A DNA stretch of 64,000 nt from Leptoclinus maculatus (taxonomy: Eukaryota > Chordata > Actinopteri > Perciformes > Stichaeidae). Both the position numbers and the translations under genes were made by a program. Position 1 is the first letter of the stretch. Each line of letters begins with the position of its first letter. Where the stretch lies: positions 19,146,943 through 19,210,942 of the forward strand of contig JAVDOI010000004.1 in the NCBI GenBank assembly GCA_032191485.1, given 5' to 3'. Below, one piece after another: positions 49,382-62,258 of this stretch. The notes beneath the pieces were generated by a model. It saw only the letters and a program-made list of their open reading frames with translations, had not been told where the DNA came from and searched no databases.

Positions 49382-52300
49382 TGTGAGTGTGAACATGCAC
49401 ATAAGTTTATGCATGCATGCTTCCCCATGTTGCACCAAAGCTATCTAGTATATAGACCCCATATCAATATTGTGAGAGTGTTAAAGGGTCAAAGTTTACA
49501 GCATCATCCTGGGACTCTTGTATTCCTCCTTAGCCTAGCCGCAAAACACACACACTCTTTTTTTCTTGTACACCTGCTACCTTCTTCATGTGTTCTCCAT
49601 TGTCTTCCAGAGTATCTCATTGGTGTGTCGGATCGGCCAATGGATAGCTAAGGTTTTGTGGCAAATTTTTCACTGCCTAAAGGCACAGAGATGAAAGAGA
49701 GAATTAGCTGACACTTTATCTGACATGTAGCCACTGGCCTTGTATATTGTTCTCCTGCTGTTGTGCTCCTGTCTCAAGGGAGCTTATCATATGCTTGGTA
49801 TGAACCTCAGGGTGTCTTTTAAAGATGATATTCTAGAGATCGATATGAATGAGTGTGGTCATTGGGGACATGGCCCTATTTGGAACAAGTGCAAAGCTGT
49901 GTAAGACTACGGGCTGAACTATGGGCAGTCAAACCCCATGACAGGCTTCAGGCACTGGTCTGGTTTCAATCTCAGATAAATAAATCACAGCTTAATACCT
50001 GTCCCATATAATTCCTCCACTACATCTGTGACTGGAATAAAGGCTTGGACGAGTTATAAACCAGAATGTGCACTGCAGCTAAAGAAAAGGAAAGTGAAAG
50101 AGAGGGATGGTTGCGGGGGGGGAAGCAGACGGAGTGCTGGCAGACATAAAGGCAGGATCTGTCTCCCTCACAGTCACGTCTGTCCCTTTTTCAGCTTGGA
50201 CAGGGGATAGAAGTTGGGTATTTGGTTACTCTGATTAGAAGATTGCACAGGCTGACGCCCACGGATAAAGGATGGACAAGCCATGTTGGATGTAACCCAA
50301 GCTAGTAGCTAGTCTGCAGGTTAATTGGTAGGATTAGAGAGACAGGTGTTCATGGCTTGTCGGAGGAAGAAGTTACACTTGAGACACAGGTATTGATGGG
50401 CGTTTCAGCGTAGCATCAAATTGCTTCATTAAGCGCTATTGTGTTTCTCAGGAAGCGCTCACAGATGCACTTAGAGGCAATCTTATATGACTTAAGCATC
50501 CTCATACATGTATCAACGTGTATTCCTACAAGAAAGTTGGTGAGTTTCGTCTTACACGTGTATTTTTAACACAAGCTAATTCCGGTTTGCTTTAAAGTAG
50601 CTTTTACACTTCTTCCACACAGACACAGAAAAACATTCGGATCACATTGTCTCGATCTGAAAGGCTAACGTTTTGGGAAGGAGCGGATTAAGATAAGTCT
50701 TTAATTTGCAGCATCTTTCAGGACTGTTGTGTACACAAGCCTTGGAGATTAGACTCTGGCAAACTACTGCTCAATTAAGACGTGCAGATAAAGTTACAGT
50801 GGGCGTCCAAATACTTGCAGAAAGCAATATAAATAAAGTAGGTTGCCATGCTTCCAGTCAATTTGTAAAGCAGTAATTAAAGGCCCTCTCTAACTACTTT
50901 CTCTGGTTGGTTTATTGCCACCTAAAGATGATGTACAAATCCACTCTACTTTGGCTTCAACCACAGTTTTGAGCAACAACATATGCTTTGGGTATTTAAA
51001 TGTAACCAACCCTTTGTTGGAAACCTCTGTACTTAGTAACTATGACTACCGGGCTTTCTCTTCATCCTCACCTGAAACTAAACACCTGGGTAAAGCCTGT
51101 GAAAGACGACCGTGACCAGGCTACAAAGAGTCCATTTGGTCAAGCTGGACTAGCACAACGCCCGAGGCTCCCACTCTGCTTTGCACCAAGGTCTGGACAT
51201 GTTTCCTGCTTTGTTCCGCTCTTCTATTACAAACCACCCTTTGCTTTTTCTCCTATGTACCCCTTTTCTTTCCACAACCTAGTGAATGCCACTGACCTTT
51301 GCCAGGTGAAGTTGACAGCAATGAAACACACATCATCAGCTGGATGCTATAGATCTGGAGTCGGCAAGGAGAAAAAGAGAAAGAGTCTCTTTCACTATTC
51401 TCCTTCCATGCCTTGCTTCTGTGACTGTTTCTTTCACCCCCACTGGTCCCGTATAGGCCTTTTAAAATTTCCTAACAGGTTTAGAGCATGGCAGATTATT
51501 TTAACATTACATTACACCAAAGGAGGCCTGCTGCCTCTAAACTGTGGGGGGAAGGAAAAATGACAGAAAGTGAGGTGGCTTTGGCCCAAAACTCTGAAAC
51601 CACTAAGAAACAAGTGGCCCTGTGTTCCTTGGCAGCCAACAATGGAAGCCCTGCTACATGTTGATAATCCCTGCCTGTTTTATGTGCTCATTAAGTATGG
51701 ATTTATAATCGTGTTAAAAGCTTGCCCGGATGATCCAACACAACGAGGAAGGAGGCGGAGTCTTTGTGTAAACAAGCACCTTGCGTTAGCTCATCTTTCA
51801 TTGCGAGTGCCTTGTCGTAAGGAGTTGATTAAATGGCTCTGGTTTAATAAATGAATAATGAAGATGGTGATATACTTAGTCGTGCATCACATGTCAGTAT
51901 TTACACATGTTTGTATTTGTTCAGCTCTGCCTGGGACTGTGTGGTGTTAGTAGATGGGGGCTTTTTTGATTAATGTTTTTATGAAGAGTATTACAGAAAA
52001 ATACTCTCATGATAGGTTATCATGTTTGTGTGAAAAGTTTTCCACTATTCCTTAATTGCAATTCAACAACACCACAAAATACAGCCTCTGAAAGCTGAAT
52101 TCACACCTCTCTGGCACGCTGTCAACAAAAGCTGTATATGAAAAGCATGTTGTGGGGCTCTGCAGTGTTAAATTGCACTGGATATATCTAATAAACTGGC
52201 AAGTCAGTGTTATCAATCTGTCACATCATAACAGACTCATATGCGGTTATAGTACAAATACCTTTCAGTGTCTTAGGCAAACTTATTAAACTAAGTTTTT

Positions 52301-53847
52301 CCTGTTTCCAGATAAGCACTTTAAAGCAGCTTGAACCAACTTTTGTACTTTTCCCCCAATTGTAAATTTTTCAACTTATGAACTTCTCTCAAACACCCCT
52401 ATGTGATTTGTCATGCTCAGAAATTCCCATTTTCCTCATATCTGATAGGCGGTTGACAGCTTTGAGCCTTGTAATGATTGGTCGAGAGAGGCTCTGTTTA
52501 ACAGGCGATCAGTATGCTCAGTGATGGGTGAGGATTCCATTAGGGGGAAATTAGGAAACTCAAGAATAGGAGTAGCAATAACGGCTGATATTAGACCTCT
52601 AAATCATTTAGCTCTCAAACCTTATAGCTGCCCAATCCTTCCTGCTTGCTCTTGTCTTTTAGACCTTCTCAGATTGAAAGAGCTCGATCAGTCAGCTTGT
52701 TCTCTTTGGACTCCTGGACTAGCTGTTGATAAATCAACGCATCTTCTCTCACAGCACCAAAACACACACAGAGAGGAGGACACACTATCTACACCAGGGA
52801 CCAGGGTGTTATTAATTTTGCAGCGGGCCTCTACAGAGAGCCTCAAAGCTGTGGAAGACTCTGTACATGTTCAGTGGTGTATGTGTGTCAGCATGTGTAA
52901 ATGTGTCCCAGTGAAATCTCGACTAAAGCAGGTAGACCAAGGAGATGATGGCCAAACTACAAAAAGCTGTTATTTTTGTGAGGTATACCTATTAGAATAA
53001 TGTATTATCAATCACTCATACCTTACTAGTATCTTTGTTTGAGTTCAGTTTATTTATATACTTCTTATACCCAAGCCAATTTTTAAACCTTGTGGTCATA
53101 TTGTAATGAAGGCCATGGGATAGCGTTGTTTTGCGTATGATTATATATAATTGCAGAGGACAGTGGGTGTCTGACATGGGGCTTGATGCCGGGCTCGCTT
53201 TCTTCTGAGTGAGACCTTTTGGTTCAGGTCAGTGAGCATACAAGCGCCACAACAAAGCAGTAACACTTAGCAAGAGCAACTCTCTGTAGGGCCCCTTAAT
53301 GTTGTCACATGCATGACATGGCAGATGTCCAGACCAGACATACAGACAGGCCCCTTCTACACAGATGATGGCTGACACTTACGTAGACAGTAGTTAGTGA
53401 CAGCAGTCATAATTCAGGCAGTTGTAGATATGTTTTTGGAATATACATTTAGTTCTTGAACAGTTTGTATATGGACGATTCCATATGTGCACAGTCTCTG
53501 GCAGGACTGAAGATGCCTCCAATTACCCTGCCCCTTAGCCCCTTATACGCTTAAATACTAAAGTCCCCATACTATAGTTATTAAATATACAGCTCTGGAA
53601 TACTATGCTATTCTTACTGATGGTTTGCAGATAAATGTATCGTAATAATTATGTTCATTTGAATACATTTGAAGATTTGCAGAACACTCAAAATACTGAA
53701 TCCTGCTTAAAAAAAAATAAAAAAAATAAAAGTGCTAAAAAACTTGCCTGTTAATATTTGTTTATTGATGTCTGCTAGAGAAACACAAACCCCATTCTGA
53801 TGCCGTCACTGCAGTTCATTCCAATAACAAAAATAACACAAAGTAAT
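49382..53847. other. unique noncoding DNA
   Basis: A 4.5-kb interval. The longest frames (51042-51563 and 52521-53000) show no domain or codon pattern I recognise. The block 52440-52720 (GGCGGTTGACAGCTTTGAGC, CTAAATCATTTAGCTC) is a candidate conserved noncoding element. Confidence 0.45.

Positions 53848-53918
<71 letters not shown>
53848..53918. repeat. compound (AT)n(AG)n microsatellite
   Basis: About 11 AT dinucleotides (53848-53869) run directly into about 25 AG dinucleotides (to 53918). Confidence 0.97.
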
Positions 53919-53921
<3 letters not shown>

Positions 53922-54639
53922 CCAACTAATTTAGGACTTGTGTCACAAAATCCAATCAATCAAGCACAAAAACTAAAAAAGAAAAAAAGAACTTTGTGCG
54001 GTCTGACACCTCTCCAGTAAGTTTATAGATCAAAGTAAATACTTTAATAGGATGGCTTTGTCTCAAAATGTAGGTTACTGGTTCACAGGAAACTATCTCT
54101 GATTTAACTCTAGCTCTGGTTCTACTCAGCTCAGCTCAATTATCCTTTAGATAAAAAAGCGTTATTATCTAAATATTGAATGTATCATATCTGAACTAGT
54201 CCAGAGAAATTCCTTGCTTAAGAGCATGTACTTTATTTCTCTGGTGAAGACCACAATGGCTGCTACAAGACATATTTAATCACCTACATCCTGTGTAAGG
54301 GCATTACTGGATTTATTTTTATACTCATAATAATGCCTGGCTCCAGTGTAATTTCATTGTAGCTCTTAAATAGGAGACAAAATTTCTCAATTGTGATGTC
54401 TAAGTTTGTGCCACTTATCACATTTAAACCTCACATCGGAGTCGGGGAGAACTACATACCACTAATGCGAGTAAATATAATTTATACAATACCATATTGA
54501 AAAAGACACATTTTTATGCTCATAAACACGAGGACACTTAGGAATTTCCTTTGGCCACAAAAACTAAAGGTACTTTGTTCTAGAGCTGAAGCGTATCCTG
54601 ACCTAAGGGAAGAGTTTTAATAGCGCGAGAAGAGAAACA

Positions 54640-54960
54640 CATTTTAAACCGCTGCAAATGCAATTGAGGAGGAAGAATTTGATTAAGAGGGAGGTAATCG
54701 AGTCAGTGTGCTATAACCAGAGGCTTGGTGCTGCGAACTGGTATTGCACAAGTGTAACGAGAGTGAATTTAGCGCCCGGCGTGGGCATTTTGTTAATCCA
54801 GCTCTGTAATTTAGTCCTTCCTCCCCCATCTTTCAATTATCATTATCATAAAATGAAGTGAGGCCTGAGAAGCTCTACGTGCAGCAAGGTTTTTAATTAC
54901 CCGCTCTGAAGCTTTGTATTTTCATCTCTATTAAAGATGAATTTTCAAGTTCCTGCCATG
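54640..54960. promoter_or_regulatory. candidate conserved noncoding element
   Basis: About 320 bases free of simple repeats. They hold TTTGATTAAG, GGTAATCGAG, TTGTTAATCC, CTGTAATTTAG, TTTTAATTACCC and an isolated CpG cluster (AGCGCCCGGCG). Dense TAAT cores in a unique block far from any gene are typical of developmental enhancers. There is no direct evidence of conservation. Confidence 0.3.
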
Positions 54961-55449
54961 CCATTTGGAGCCCCCTTTCTGCTTCAAGGTATGGTGGGGA
55001 TACCAGACGTTTATCAGTGAAATAATGAGCAGTGGTCAGATTGAAAACCAGTGGAGCGAGTCTCTACAACTTTCATCTCACTCAGTAAAAGTTGCATTGT
55101 ATGTGATGATATATGACATGTGTGTTCATGAGGCCTATATTTGCACCTGGACTGAAAAATCTAAGAATATTTTCACACTTCTATGTGCCCATTAAAACTC
55201 AATATTATGAACACAAGGTTTCTGTAGTATCAAAAAAAACAACCCACTAACACTTTAAAGGGCAGAGGCCAATGACAGTATACCAATTAGCTTTCAAACC
55301 GTTAGCATTGAGTTTCATAGGAACAATTAGGCTAATTCTAACCTCAGGCATTTTCCTCTCTGCACCGAGTAACACTTTTCAGTTTAAGTCATTGTTAATA
55401 AGCTTCCCTGACGGTATAACTCAAGATAAAATACAGCAATGCTGAGTCG

Positions 55450-55800
55450 AGTTCACAGGGGCCAGTCGTTAAGGAGATGAAATCAACTCCCGTGGGAGTT
55501 GAGCAGATCCAAATTGCTCTTTTAATTCATTAACAAGCAGATGTAGAACATCCATATTCAGCTCCCAATGGGGACTCACCAACCTAGGCAGGGGTTAAAG
55601 GGTATTCTGCAGTGGAAGCAGACAGCCCACTGACCCGCCACCTATCAGTGTCGATGTGTAGGAACTATCAATCAGGCTTCCACAGCCCCCACAGAAGGGC
55701 TCATCTTAATTGTAGCTTGGGTCTTCATCAAATATGGATAGAGAGACCTCCCAGTAATGTCTTAATTACTTAAGAAGAGGACAGCTCTGCTTAGTTTGCT
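55450..55800. promoter_or_regulatory. candidate conserved noncoding element
   Basis: A unique block with an internal short palindrome (CAACTCCCGTGGGAGTTG, 55487-55504), TTTTAATTCATTAAC, TCTTAATTGTAG and TCTTAATTACTTAAG. The motif content suggests an enhancer; conservation is untested. Confidence 0.28.
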
Positions 55801-57607
55801 GATCAGCCTGTCTGGGCCCATGGGCAATGAGAGGCAACTCCAAGAATGGAAAGATTTCTCATTCTGTTCTTCTGCTTCCTCTATCTTTACCTCCCATCCT
55901 GTCTATATCGATCTCATTAGCATAGATGCTCGCTGACAGGAAATCAATCTGAGAGTCTTCTTAATAAAGCCCTAGACTGATTTTGGCTCTTCCTCTACAC
56001 TCCACGTATTCCCTGTCAGACTCCGGTTGTCTCGCTCTTCCTCACGTTGGTTAACCAGTATCTGGAAGACCTTGAAAGCATCTACTGACAAAGCTGCTGC
56101 TTTTTTTTTAAAAAGCTTCCTTTCACAAATGGTCAAATTCATCCTTAGTTTTTACACTTCTGTTTAGTGGCAGGATTATTTGGAAACTGTAGTTTTTTTC
56201 CCTTCAACATTTATTATCAAGATGATGACAACTTGGACATCAGTAACAATAACCGGTAACCTATTTAGCACAAGCTGACCCCTCTGTTATCCAAGCTTCT
56301 TCCATTGGACACATACTTTAAATACATTTATATTCATACAACATGACTAATGTTCTACAACAAGTAGACTGAGCCAAGTAATCCTGTCAGCTGCAGATGT
56401 GTTCTAGCCATGCTGTTTGCATAAATAATTTGCTGCAAACTTTGTTTAATTTGTTGCTATGCCAACTCTTGGTTTCCAGGGAGCCAGCTGGCTGTCTTAA
56501 TTGATGTGCTTATTTGATGATTTACAGTTTGTTATTCTTTACACACACAAGTAAACTCTATTTCTTCGTCATAGATGTATGCTAATTCATTTTCTAATGG
56601 AGGTCAATGGCAACAATGGCATCTCTCTTGGAGAAAGGGTGTCATGTGACATGTAGTTACAACTTTGTTTACTCAAAAAAAACTATAAATATACTGTGTA
56701 TGATAGAGGCCATAACCACTTAAGACAAAATGCATAACCACTATGTGTTATGTATACATAAAGCAAGTTCAATTGCATCAATTACCCTATTAGGTAACAC
56801 TTTATAATAACTACACACTATGAAGCATTAGTTAAGTATGAGTAAACACTTAATTCATCCTTTATAAAGCATTGTTCCTACATTAACACTCAGTATGCAA
56901 TTCATAACAGTTATAAATGTTTTATTCTTGATTAATAAGCTTGTCTATTATGTGTTTCATGATTGTGTTTTCATACTTTATAAATGATGGATTCCCCATT
57001 TGTAAATTAAGTATTATATATATTACAAACCAATTATTAAGGAGTTGTAGATGATTAATAAGATAATTTATAAAGTGTAAGTAAATGATTAAGAACGTAT
57101 TTAGATGTACATTATTCATCCATTTATATATATATGATTTATGGTTAGGGACTATGTTAATATATGCTTTATAAATGCATATTAATATTGCAATTCATGA
57201 TTAATTCATGATTAATTAAGGTAGTTACTACTTGTTAGTAAAGTGTTTTGCGTGACCTCATCTAAAGTGAGGACTATTTATGTCTTACAAAGCATTTATA
57301 AATGACATTGAAAGGCCATCAGTGCCTCAAAACCCATCATTTTTCAACAGAAAAGGCAAATAGACACAACACAAAGTGATCAAGAACATATCAATATTCA
57401 TTGCAAGATGCAAACAATATACTGTTAAATACAAACCTCTCAGGCATTCATTCATGTAAAAAAACAAAACAAAGACATTCTCCTTCAAGAGAACATGGCT
57501 GGATATAAAACATTTGTAAATGTACAACTGGAGCTAACCAGGAGCTTTGCATATTAGTTTACATTCAGTTATTTAATTATTCATTTCATACCAAGCATAT
57601 CGATCTC

Positions 57608-57894
57608 ATTCACTCCACTCATATGAACAGAGATCATCTAACATTGTCGTTATCGTACAGTTAGCCATCTGTCACCTGGATTGCTCTATTTACAACGGAG
57701 GTGACGCGTTAGCGTGCGCCTGTCTCAGGACCTCTAGTGCTAGCTGGAAGGCTAGCACTAGAGGTCTAGTCCTACATTGATGACGTATTGAAAGCGGGAT
57801 TTGGCTCGATTTCACTTATTTCGCTTATTGCAAACAATGAGCAGATTCGGCCGGCTGTCATCGGGACATGCAACTGAAGAAAAGTGCGAACAGT
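57608..57894. other. GC/CpG-rich unique core of the foldback element
   Basis: About 287 bases between the arms, with about a dozen CpGs (GGTGACGCGTTAGCGTGCGC, TGATGACGTATTG, GATTCGGCCGG) against nearly none in the arms. The two halves flanking the central hairpin are unrelated to each other. This suggests captured or cargo DNA. No open reading frame of note. Confidence 0.6.
57729..57766. repeat. perfect 16-bp hairpin, 6-nt loop
   Basis: GACCTCTAGTGCTAGC (57729-57744), loop TGGAAG, then GCTAGCACTAGAGGTC (57751-57766). Outside it, AGGA and TCCT can pair further after a 5-nt bulge. The hairpin centre is about 24 bp from the midpoint of the whole foldback element. Confidence 0.92.
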
Positions 57895-58655
57895 GGAGAT
57901 CAATATGCTTGGTTAAAATGAATAATTAAATAAGTAAATGTAAACTAATATGCAAAGCTCCTGGTTCCAGTTGTACATTTACAAATGTGTTATATCCAGC
58001 CATGTTCTCCTGAAGGAGAATGTCTTTGTTTGTTTTTTACATGAATGAATGCCTGAGAGGTTTGTATTTAACAGTATATTGTTTGCATCTTGCAATAAAT
58101 ATTGATATGTTCTTGATCACTTTGTGTTGTGTCTATTTGCCTTTTCTGTTGAAAAATGATGGGTTTTGAGGCACTGATGGCCTTTCAATGTCATTTATAA
58201 ATGCTTTGTAAGGCATAGATAGTCCTCACTTTAGATGCGGTGACACAAAACACTTTACTAACAACTAGTTAATTAATCATGAATTAATCATGAATTGCAG
58301 TATTAATACGCATTTATAAAGCATATATTAACATAGTCCCTAACCATAAATCATTATATATATAAATAAATGGATGAATAATGTACATCTAAATACGTTC
58401 TTAATCATTTACTTACACTTTATAAATGACCGTATTAATCATCTACAACTCCTTAATAATTGGTTTGTAATATATATAATACTTAATTTACAAATGGGGA
58501 AAACACAATCATGAAACACATAATAGACGAGCTTATTAATGAAGAAAAAAACATTTATAACTGTTGTTATGAATTGCATACTAATGAGTGTTAATGTAGT
58601 GTTTACTCATACTTAACTAATGCTTCATAGTGTGTAGTTATTATAAAGTGTTACC

Positions 58656-59073
58656 CAATATGATTATAAAGATTAGCATAGCTGAATGACATTCTATATC
58701 AATCACAATTTGAAAGACATTCTCTGTAATAAGAATTCTTATTTTTTGTGAAGCTACAGAGCTTCTCACAAGATGCTAACTCAATCAACCCCTTGAATTT
58801 GACCTTAGTGTCATGGCTGCCCAGGTGGGGGCAGTCGAGAGCCTGGGAGGCCACCTTTGGCCCTGGAGGTCAGGGATTGGAGGCGACTTAATAGTATTTC
58901 TCTGCTACTCTGCTGAAAATCCCACTTGGAAAATCCAGATAATCCTTCATCTCTGTTGCTTACAATGCTGTAACACAACTCGGTACACAAACATGTATAC
59001 ACACAGGTACACAAAAGCAGTAAACACACAGTGTTGCATGTGAACATTCACACAGAAAACAAGTGTACACCTA

Positions 59074-59105
<32 letters not shown>

Positions 59106-59552
59106 GAACCTAGGCGTCAGCTCACCATAATGCGGATAATCTCCTTTATCTAGCCGAGCAGTGCTCACCAGGTCAACTCCCAGATTACCCTTCTCCATCT
59201 GTGTGTTTGTGTGTGTGTGTTTACCATTAATCCTCTGTTGTATGTTTGTTTGCCAGCACTGCACTGCTGCTACCAACATTGCTGAGATTTAATATATGCA
59301 GTGTTACATATCTGCATTCAGATGAAAACTTTTTCTGTACTTTATCTTATTTTAAGGAGGCTGTAGGATGTAGGATGTATTCTGGGGAGTGTTTTCACCA
59401 GACACATGACAGCATTAGAACAACCCATGTTTATGTTTTCATGACAAGTGGCCAGTCATGTGAAATATGACTGTTCTCTTCCTTATCAGTGGATGTCACT
59501 GGTTTAGGTGTCATCACATCGCACTGCACTTTCAACTAAAATGTACACACAT
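58656..59552. other. unique noncoding DNA with small CA/GT repeats
   Basis: An (AC)n run lies at 59080-59105, and an imperfect GT run at about 59200-59221. No gene recognised. Confidence 0.5.
59080..59105. repeat. (AC)n microsatellite
   Basis: About 13 AC dinucleotides. Confidence 0.9.
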
Positions 59553-60379
59553 CAGTGGTGGGCCGTCAGGGCCTAAAAGGCCTTCTCTGCTGGCCTAAAC
59601 AGAATCACAAAGTTATAGCTATTTTATAATTTAATATTTTTTTATAAATACACTACATGTATTATAATTTATAAAAATATTTTTCCCATTAGCTTATTTT
59701 CTCATTGCACAGCTACTGTCTTCCTCAGTTGCTCTGCTTCCAGTGCAGCTTGTTTTAAGTAGAGCTTTTATCCAATCAGATTTCACCTCTGTGTCTCTAG
59801 GTAAGAAGAGAGGCCCGAGGCCTGCAGACTCACAAGTGAATCCCTTTGCAGTTTAAGTGAATGGGGACGATATTGTTGATTGTCATAGTCTTCAACCAAT
59901 CAGATCTTTAGTTTGACATGTTGGGCGTATTCTTTGACGTGCCAGAGCCTGCTAGCTGGCCTACAACTACGTCAGCATTAACGGGCAGCTCAGTTTTAAG
60001 GTGCAGCGCTGCAGTGACGTGACTATTGTGAACCGAAACTTAACTTGCCAACAGAGCTTAGTTGGAAGAGTAAGAGTCCAAATTGAAAGATATGGAAGAA
60101 ATTATAAAATGTTTAGGGTTTTGCTTGGTGTAGTCGTGCCATGAGTCGCCCCAAAGCACTCACAGGCGGACTCTCACAGCAGCCTCGCGCAGCAGTCCCA
60201 GCTGCAGTCAGAGCAGAGAGGAGACTCACTCTCGGCATATTCATATATCTGCACTCTGCAGTTAGTGTATTTATAGGTATTGAGCTTAATTTTTACACGA
60301 AACAAATAATAACCGTAGCTGTGTTTCAGCTGCAGGACAGCAGTGAAGGCCCAGGTATAAAATGCACGGCCCGCCACTG
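59553..60379. mobile_element. 827-bp nonautonomous hAT-like element
   Basis: Termini are CAGTGGTGGGCCGTC and the inverted GCACGGCCCGCCACTG. CAGTGG(C/T)GGGCC-type ends are typical of hAT elements. Flanks ACACACAT and TGTTAATG do not form a clear 8-bp duplication, so the copy is old or the ends were altered. Internal CCAATCAG boxes occur around 59775 and 59896. No transposase frame is present. The short frames at 60141-60428 and 60174-60377 are not genes. A deleted relative lies at 8382-8521. Confidence 0.72.
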
Positions 60380-62258
60380 TGTTAATGTAATCTGGCCAAT
60401 CCGTGTTGAAATTAGCTTTCAGTCATAGAAAAAAATAATCACACTGTATTTGACATGCTGAGGTTCTCTCTTAACTGCATAAAGATAAAAAGTCTATAGT
60501 TTGTGTGTCCACTGAGCTTGGTTAAGTTAGGAAACTAATCTTGTTCATTTTTTTAATTTTTATTACAAAATCGTAAAGTGTTTTATTTTTTTCCAGAATA
60601 TCATCTTTCCTTCATTTATTTTGACTAATATCTTTTTAATTTAGGTTCATCCCGATGGCATCGTTGTTTTGTTTTTGTATTTTTGTCCATCAACCTCCAT
60701 GTGGTCATGTGTGGATCACAAAGGCAGATGTGTGGGAGTTTACCTCTGATGAACAAATGAGATTACACGTGGCAAATGCACAGGTTCTTGGCTTTGATCA
60801 CAAAGGAGAATTAATGATCCAGGGGAGCTGTCAACATCAACACAGGGTGCTGGGGATGTGCTCCCCAATGGCTTCCGTACTGAAGTTAAAGAGTATCAAA
60901 TCAAAGGGAATCACTCCAACCATCGCGCTCCCAATCAACAGTAATTACTGGTCCGTGACTCAATTAGGTGAATGATTAATGGGTTTCCAGAGAGATATGG
61001 ACGGATTCAATTACAAACAACACACAGCAACAAACTCCTGTTCACCTCATATGTGCTTAGAGTCAGGACTGAAATGAAGCACACCTTGGCCATATACCAC
61101 AAATTTCAGTTTCATTTCAGTAGTTTCCATACTGCTTCATAAACTTCTATCCGTAAAATGTATGTTCTCAAATGTGCGCAAATATTCTCATACAGTAGGT
61201 CCCACTGGCTGCAGGCCCCTATGAACTACTTGTTGGAATGAACTGATAAAATGCCTCCAGACAGAACCAATCCGGGGGAGTCTGGCACATTTTCATCCGA
61301 GGACAGGTTTTGGATTAAACAAATCTATGATAAAGCAAACATCCCACTAGGCCAAGTCTCTGTCTGGGCTCCTCCCCGGCCCTCACCTCGGTGTATCAAA
61401 CAAAGTGACATTTGAAAGAGAGCAGAGAAGCAGAGTGGGCAGATGAAGGGAGTTGCTGGGAGTGAGGGAACAGGGAGGTAGCCACAGAGCCATCTGGCTG
61501 GAGGAGATGGATTTCATTGAATTTTTCTCTCAGGAAATTACAGAAATACCTTCCACGCAGACAGATAAAAAAGAAACGGTTATATATTAGTCCAATATTT
61601 AACAAATGTCCTCTATTTTTGTCTTCGTTCTCTGTAAAAAAGGAGGTCAGTGCTAGTGTCAACTGCTACTGAAACCCATCAAGTTCTCTAGCATCATCCA
61701 AATGTGTACATGAGGGATATGCGTTGTAATACTTTTTGTGTAAACTCCTGCTGGATCTTTCATTTGTTTTCATCTCCGAAAAGGATGTGCCAAGGCTAAA
61801 GTCGGAGGTAAATATTTTGGTCACTATTGTAATTTGCTGTAGCTAGCATCAGCTGGGCGCCACTATGCATCAGTGACTTGGCCTGCGTGACACTAACATC
61901 CCCTCAGGTTACTCAGCTCAAGTTGTGACGAGTCTGGCACCACCTCCCACACCTATTCTGACATAGTCCAACAAGCTCACACTGACATCCAACAACTCTA
62001 AGATAACCAGGACAGAGCTAATTTAGATTTTGTGTGGCCTGGAGAATCTTTTCTTTGAGGCTTTTGTTTCAGAGAGGGATTTGAATGACAGTTCATTCTT
62101 TTCTTTTCACACTTGAGCTCATCACTAATCCAAGATTTATTGAAAAAAATTGTTAAATACTTGAAGCGTGCAAATACTTATACTGCCTTTTACAGCTTAT
62201 TGCTGTATGACAGTTAAATTGCACTGTTTAAAATAAAAAAATATTCCCCCCCCACTAA
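60380..62258. other. unique noncoding DNA
   Basis: Contains the candidate regulatory block 60690-60985. The remainder has no recognised gene or repeat apart from a C8 tract next to the element at 62259. Confidence 0.5.
60690..60985. promoter_or_regulatory. candidate regulatory element with SOX/TCF-like sites
   Basis: GATCACAAAGG occurs twice in the same orientation (60714-60724 and 60796-60806), and AATCAAAGGG follows at 60899. (A/T)(A/T)CAAAG is the TCF/LEF and SOX core. CAGTAATTACTGG near 60940 is a homeodomain-type palindrome. A 106-codon frame overlaps but has no recognised domain. This is a candidate enhancer only. Confidence 0.3.

Larger units (their letters stand above)
53919..56792. 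other. unique noncoding DNA
   Basis: Mostly unique sequence. The two blocks 54640-54960 and 55450-55800 are listed separately. Nothing else recognised. Confidence 0.45.
56793..58655. mobile_element. 1.86-kb foldback element with ~0.8-kb inverted arms
   Basis: The left arm (56793 to about 57607) and right arm (about 57895-58655) are inverted copies at roughly 90% identity by eye. Both ends begin GGTAACACTTTATAATAACT. The left arm keeps a 22-bp segment (about 56972-56993) absent from the right arm. The arms are A+T-rich with repeated TTTATAAA/TTATAAATG motifs, as in subterminal repeats of DNA transposons. No transposase is present. Flanks CCCTATTA and CAATATGA give no clear target duplication. 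The superfamily is not assigned; teleost and amphibian elements with GGTAACACTTTA ends are known to me, but the match was not searched. Confidence 0.82.

Noticed and set aside
51042..51563. 173-residue frame
   Set aside because: No recognisable domain, no promoter or splice context, composition like random translated DNA.
60141..60428. Frames sharing an AFYTWAFTAVL segment with 8264-8500
   Set aside because: Similarity is explained by the shared terminal sequence of the hAT-like element, not by a protein family.
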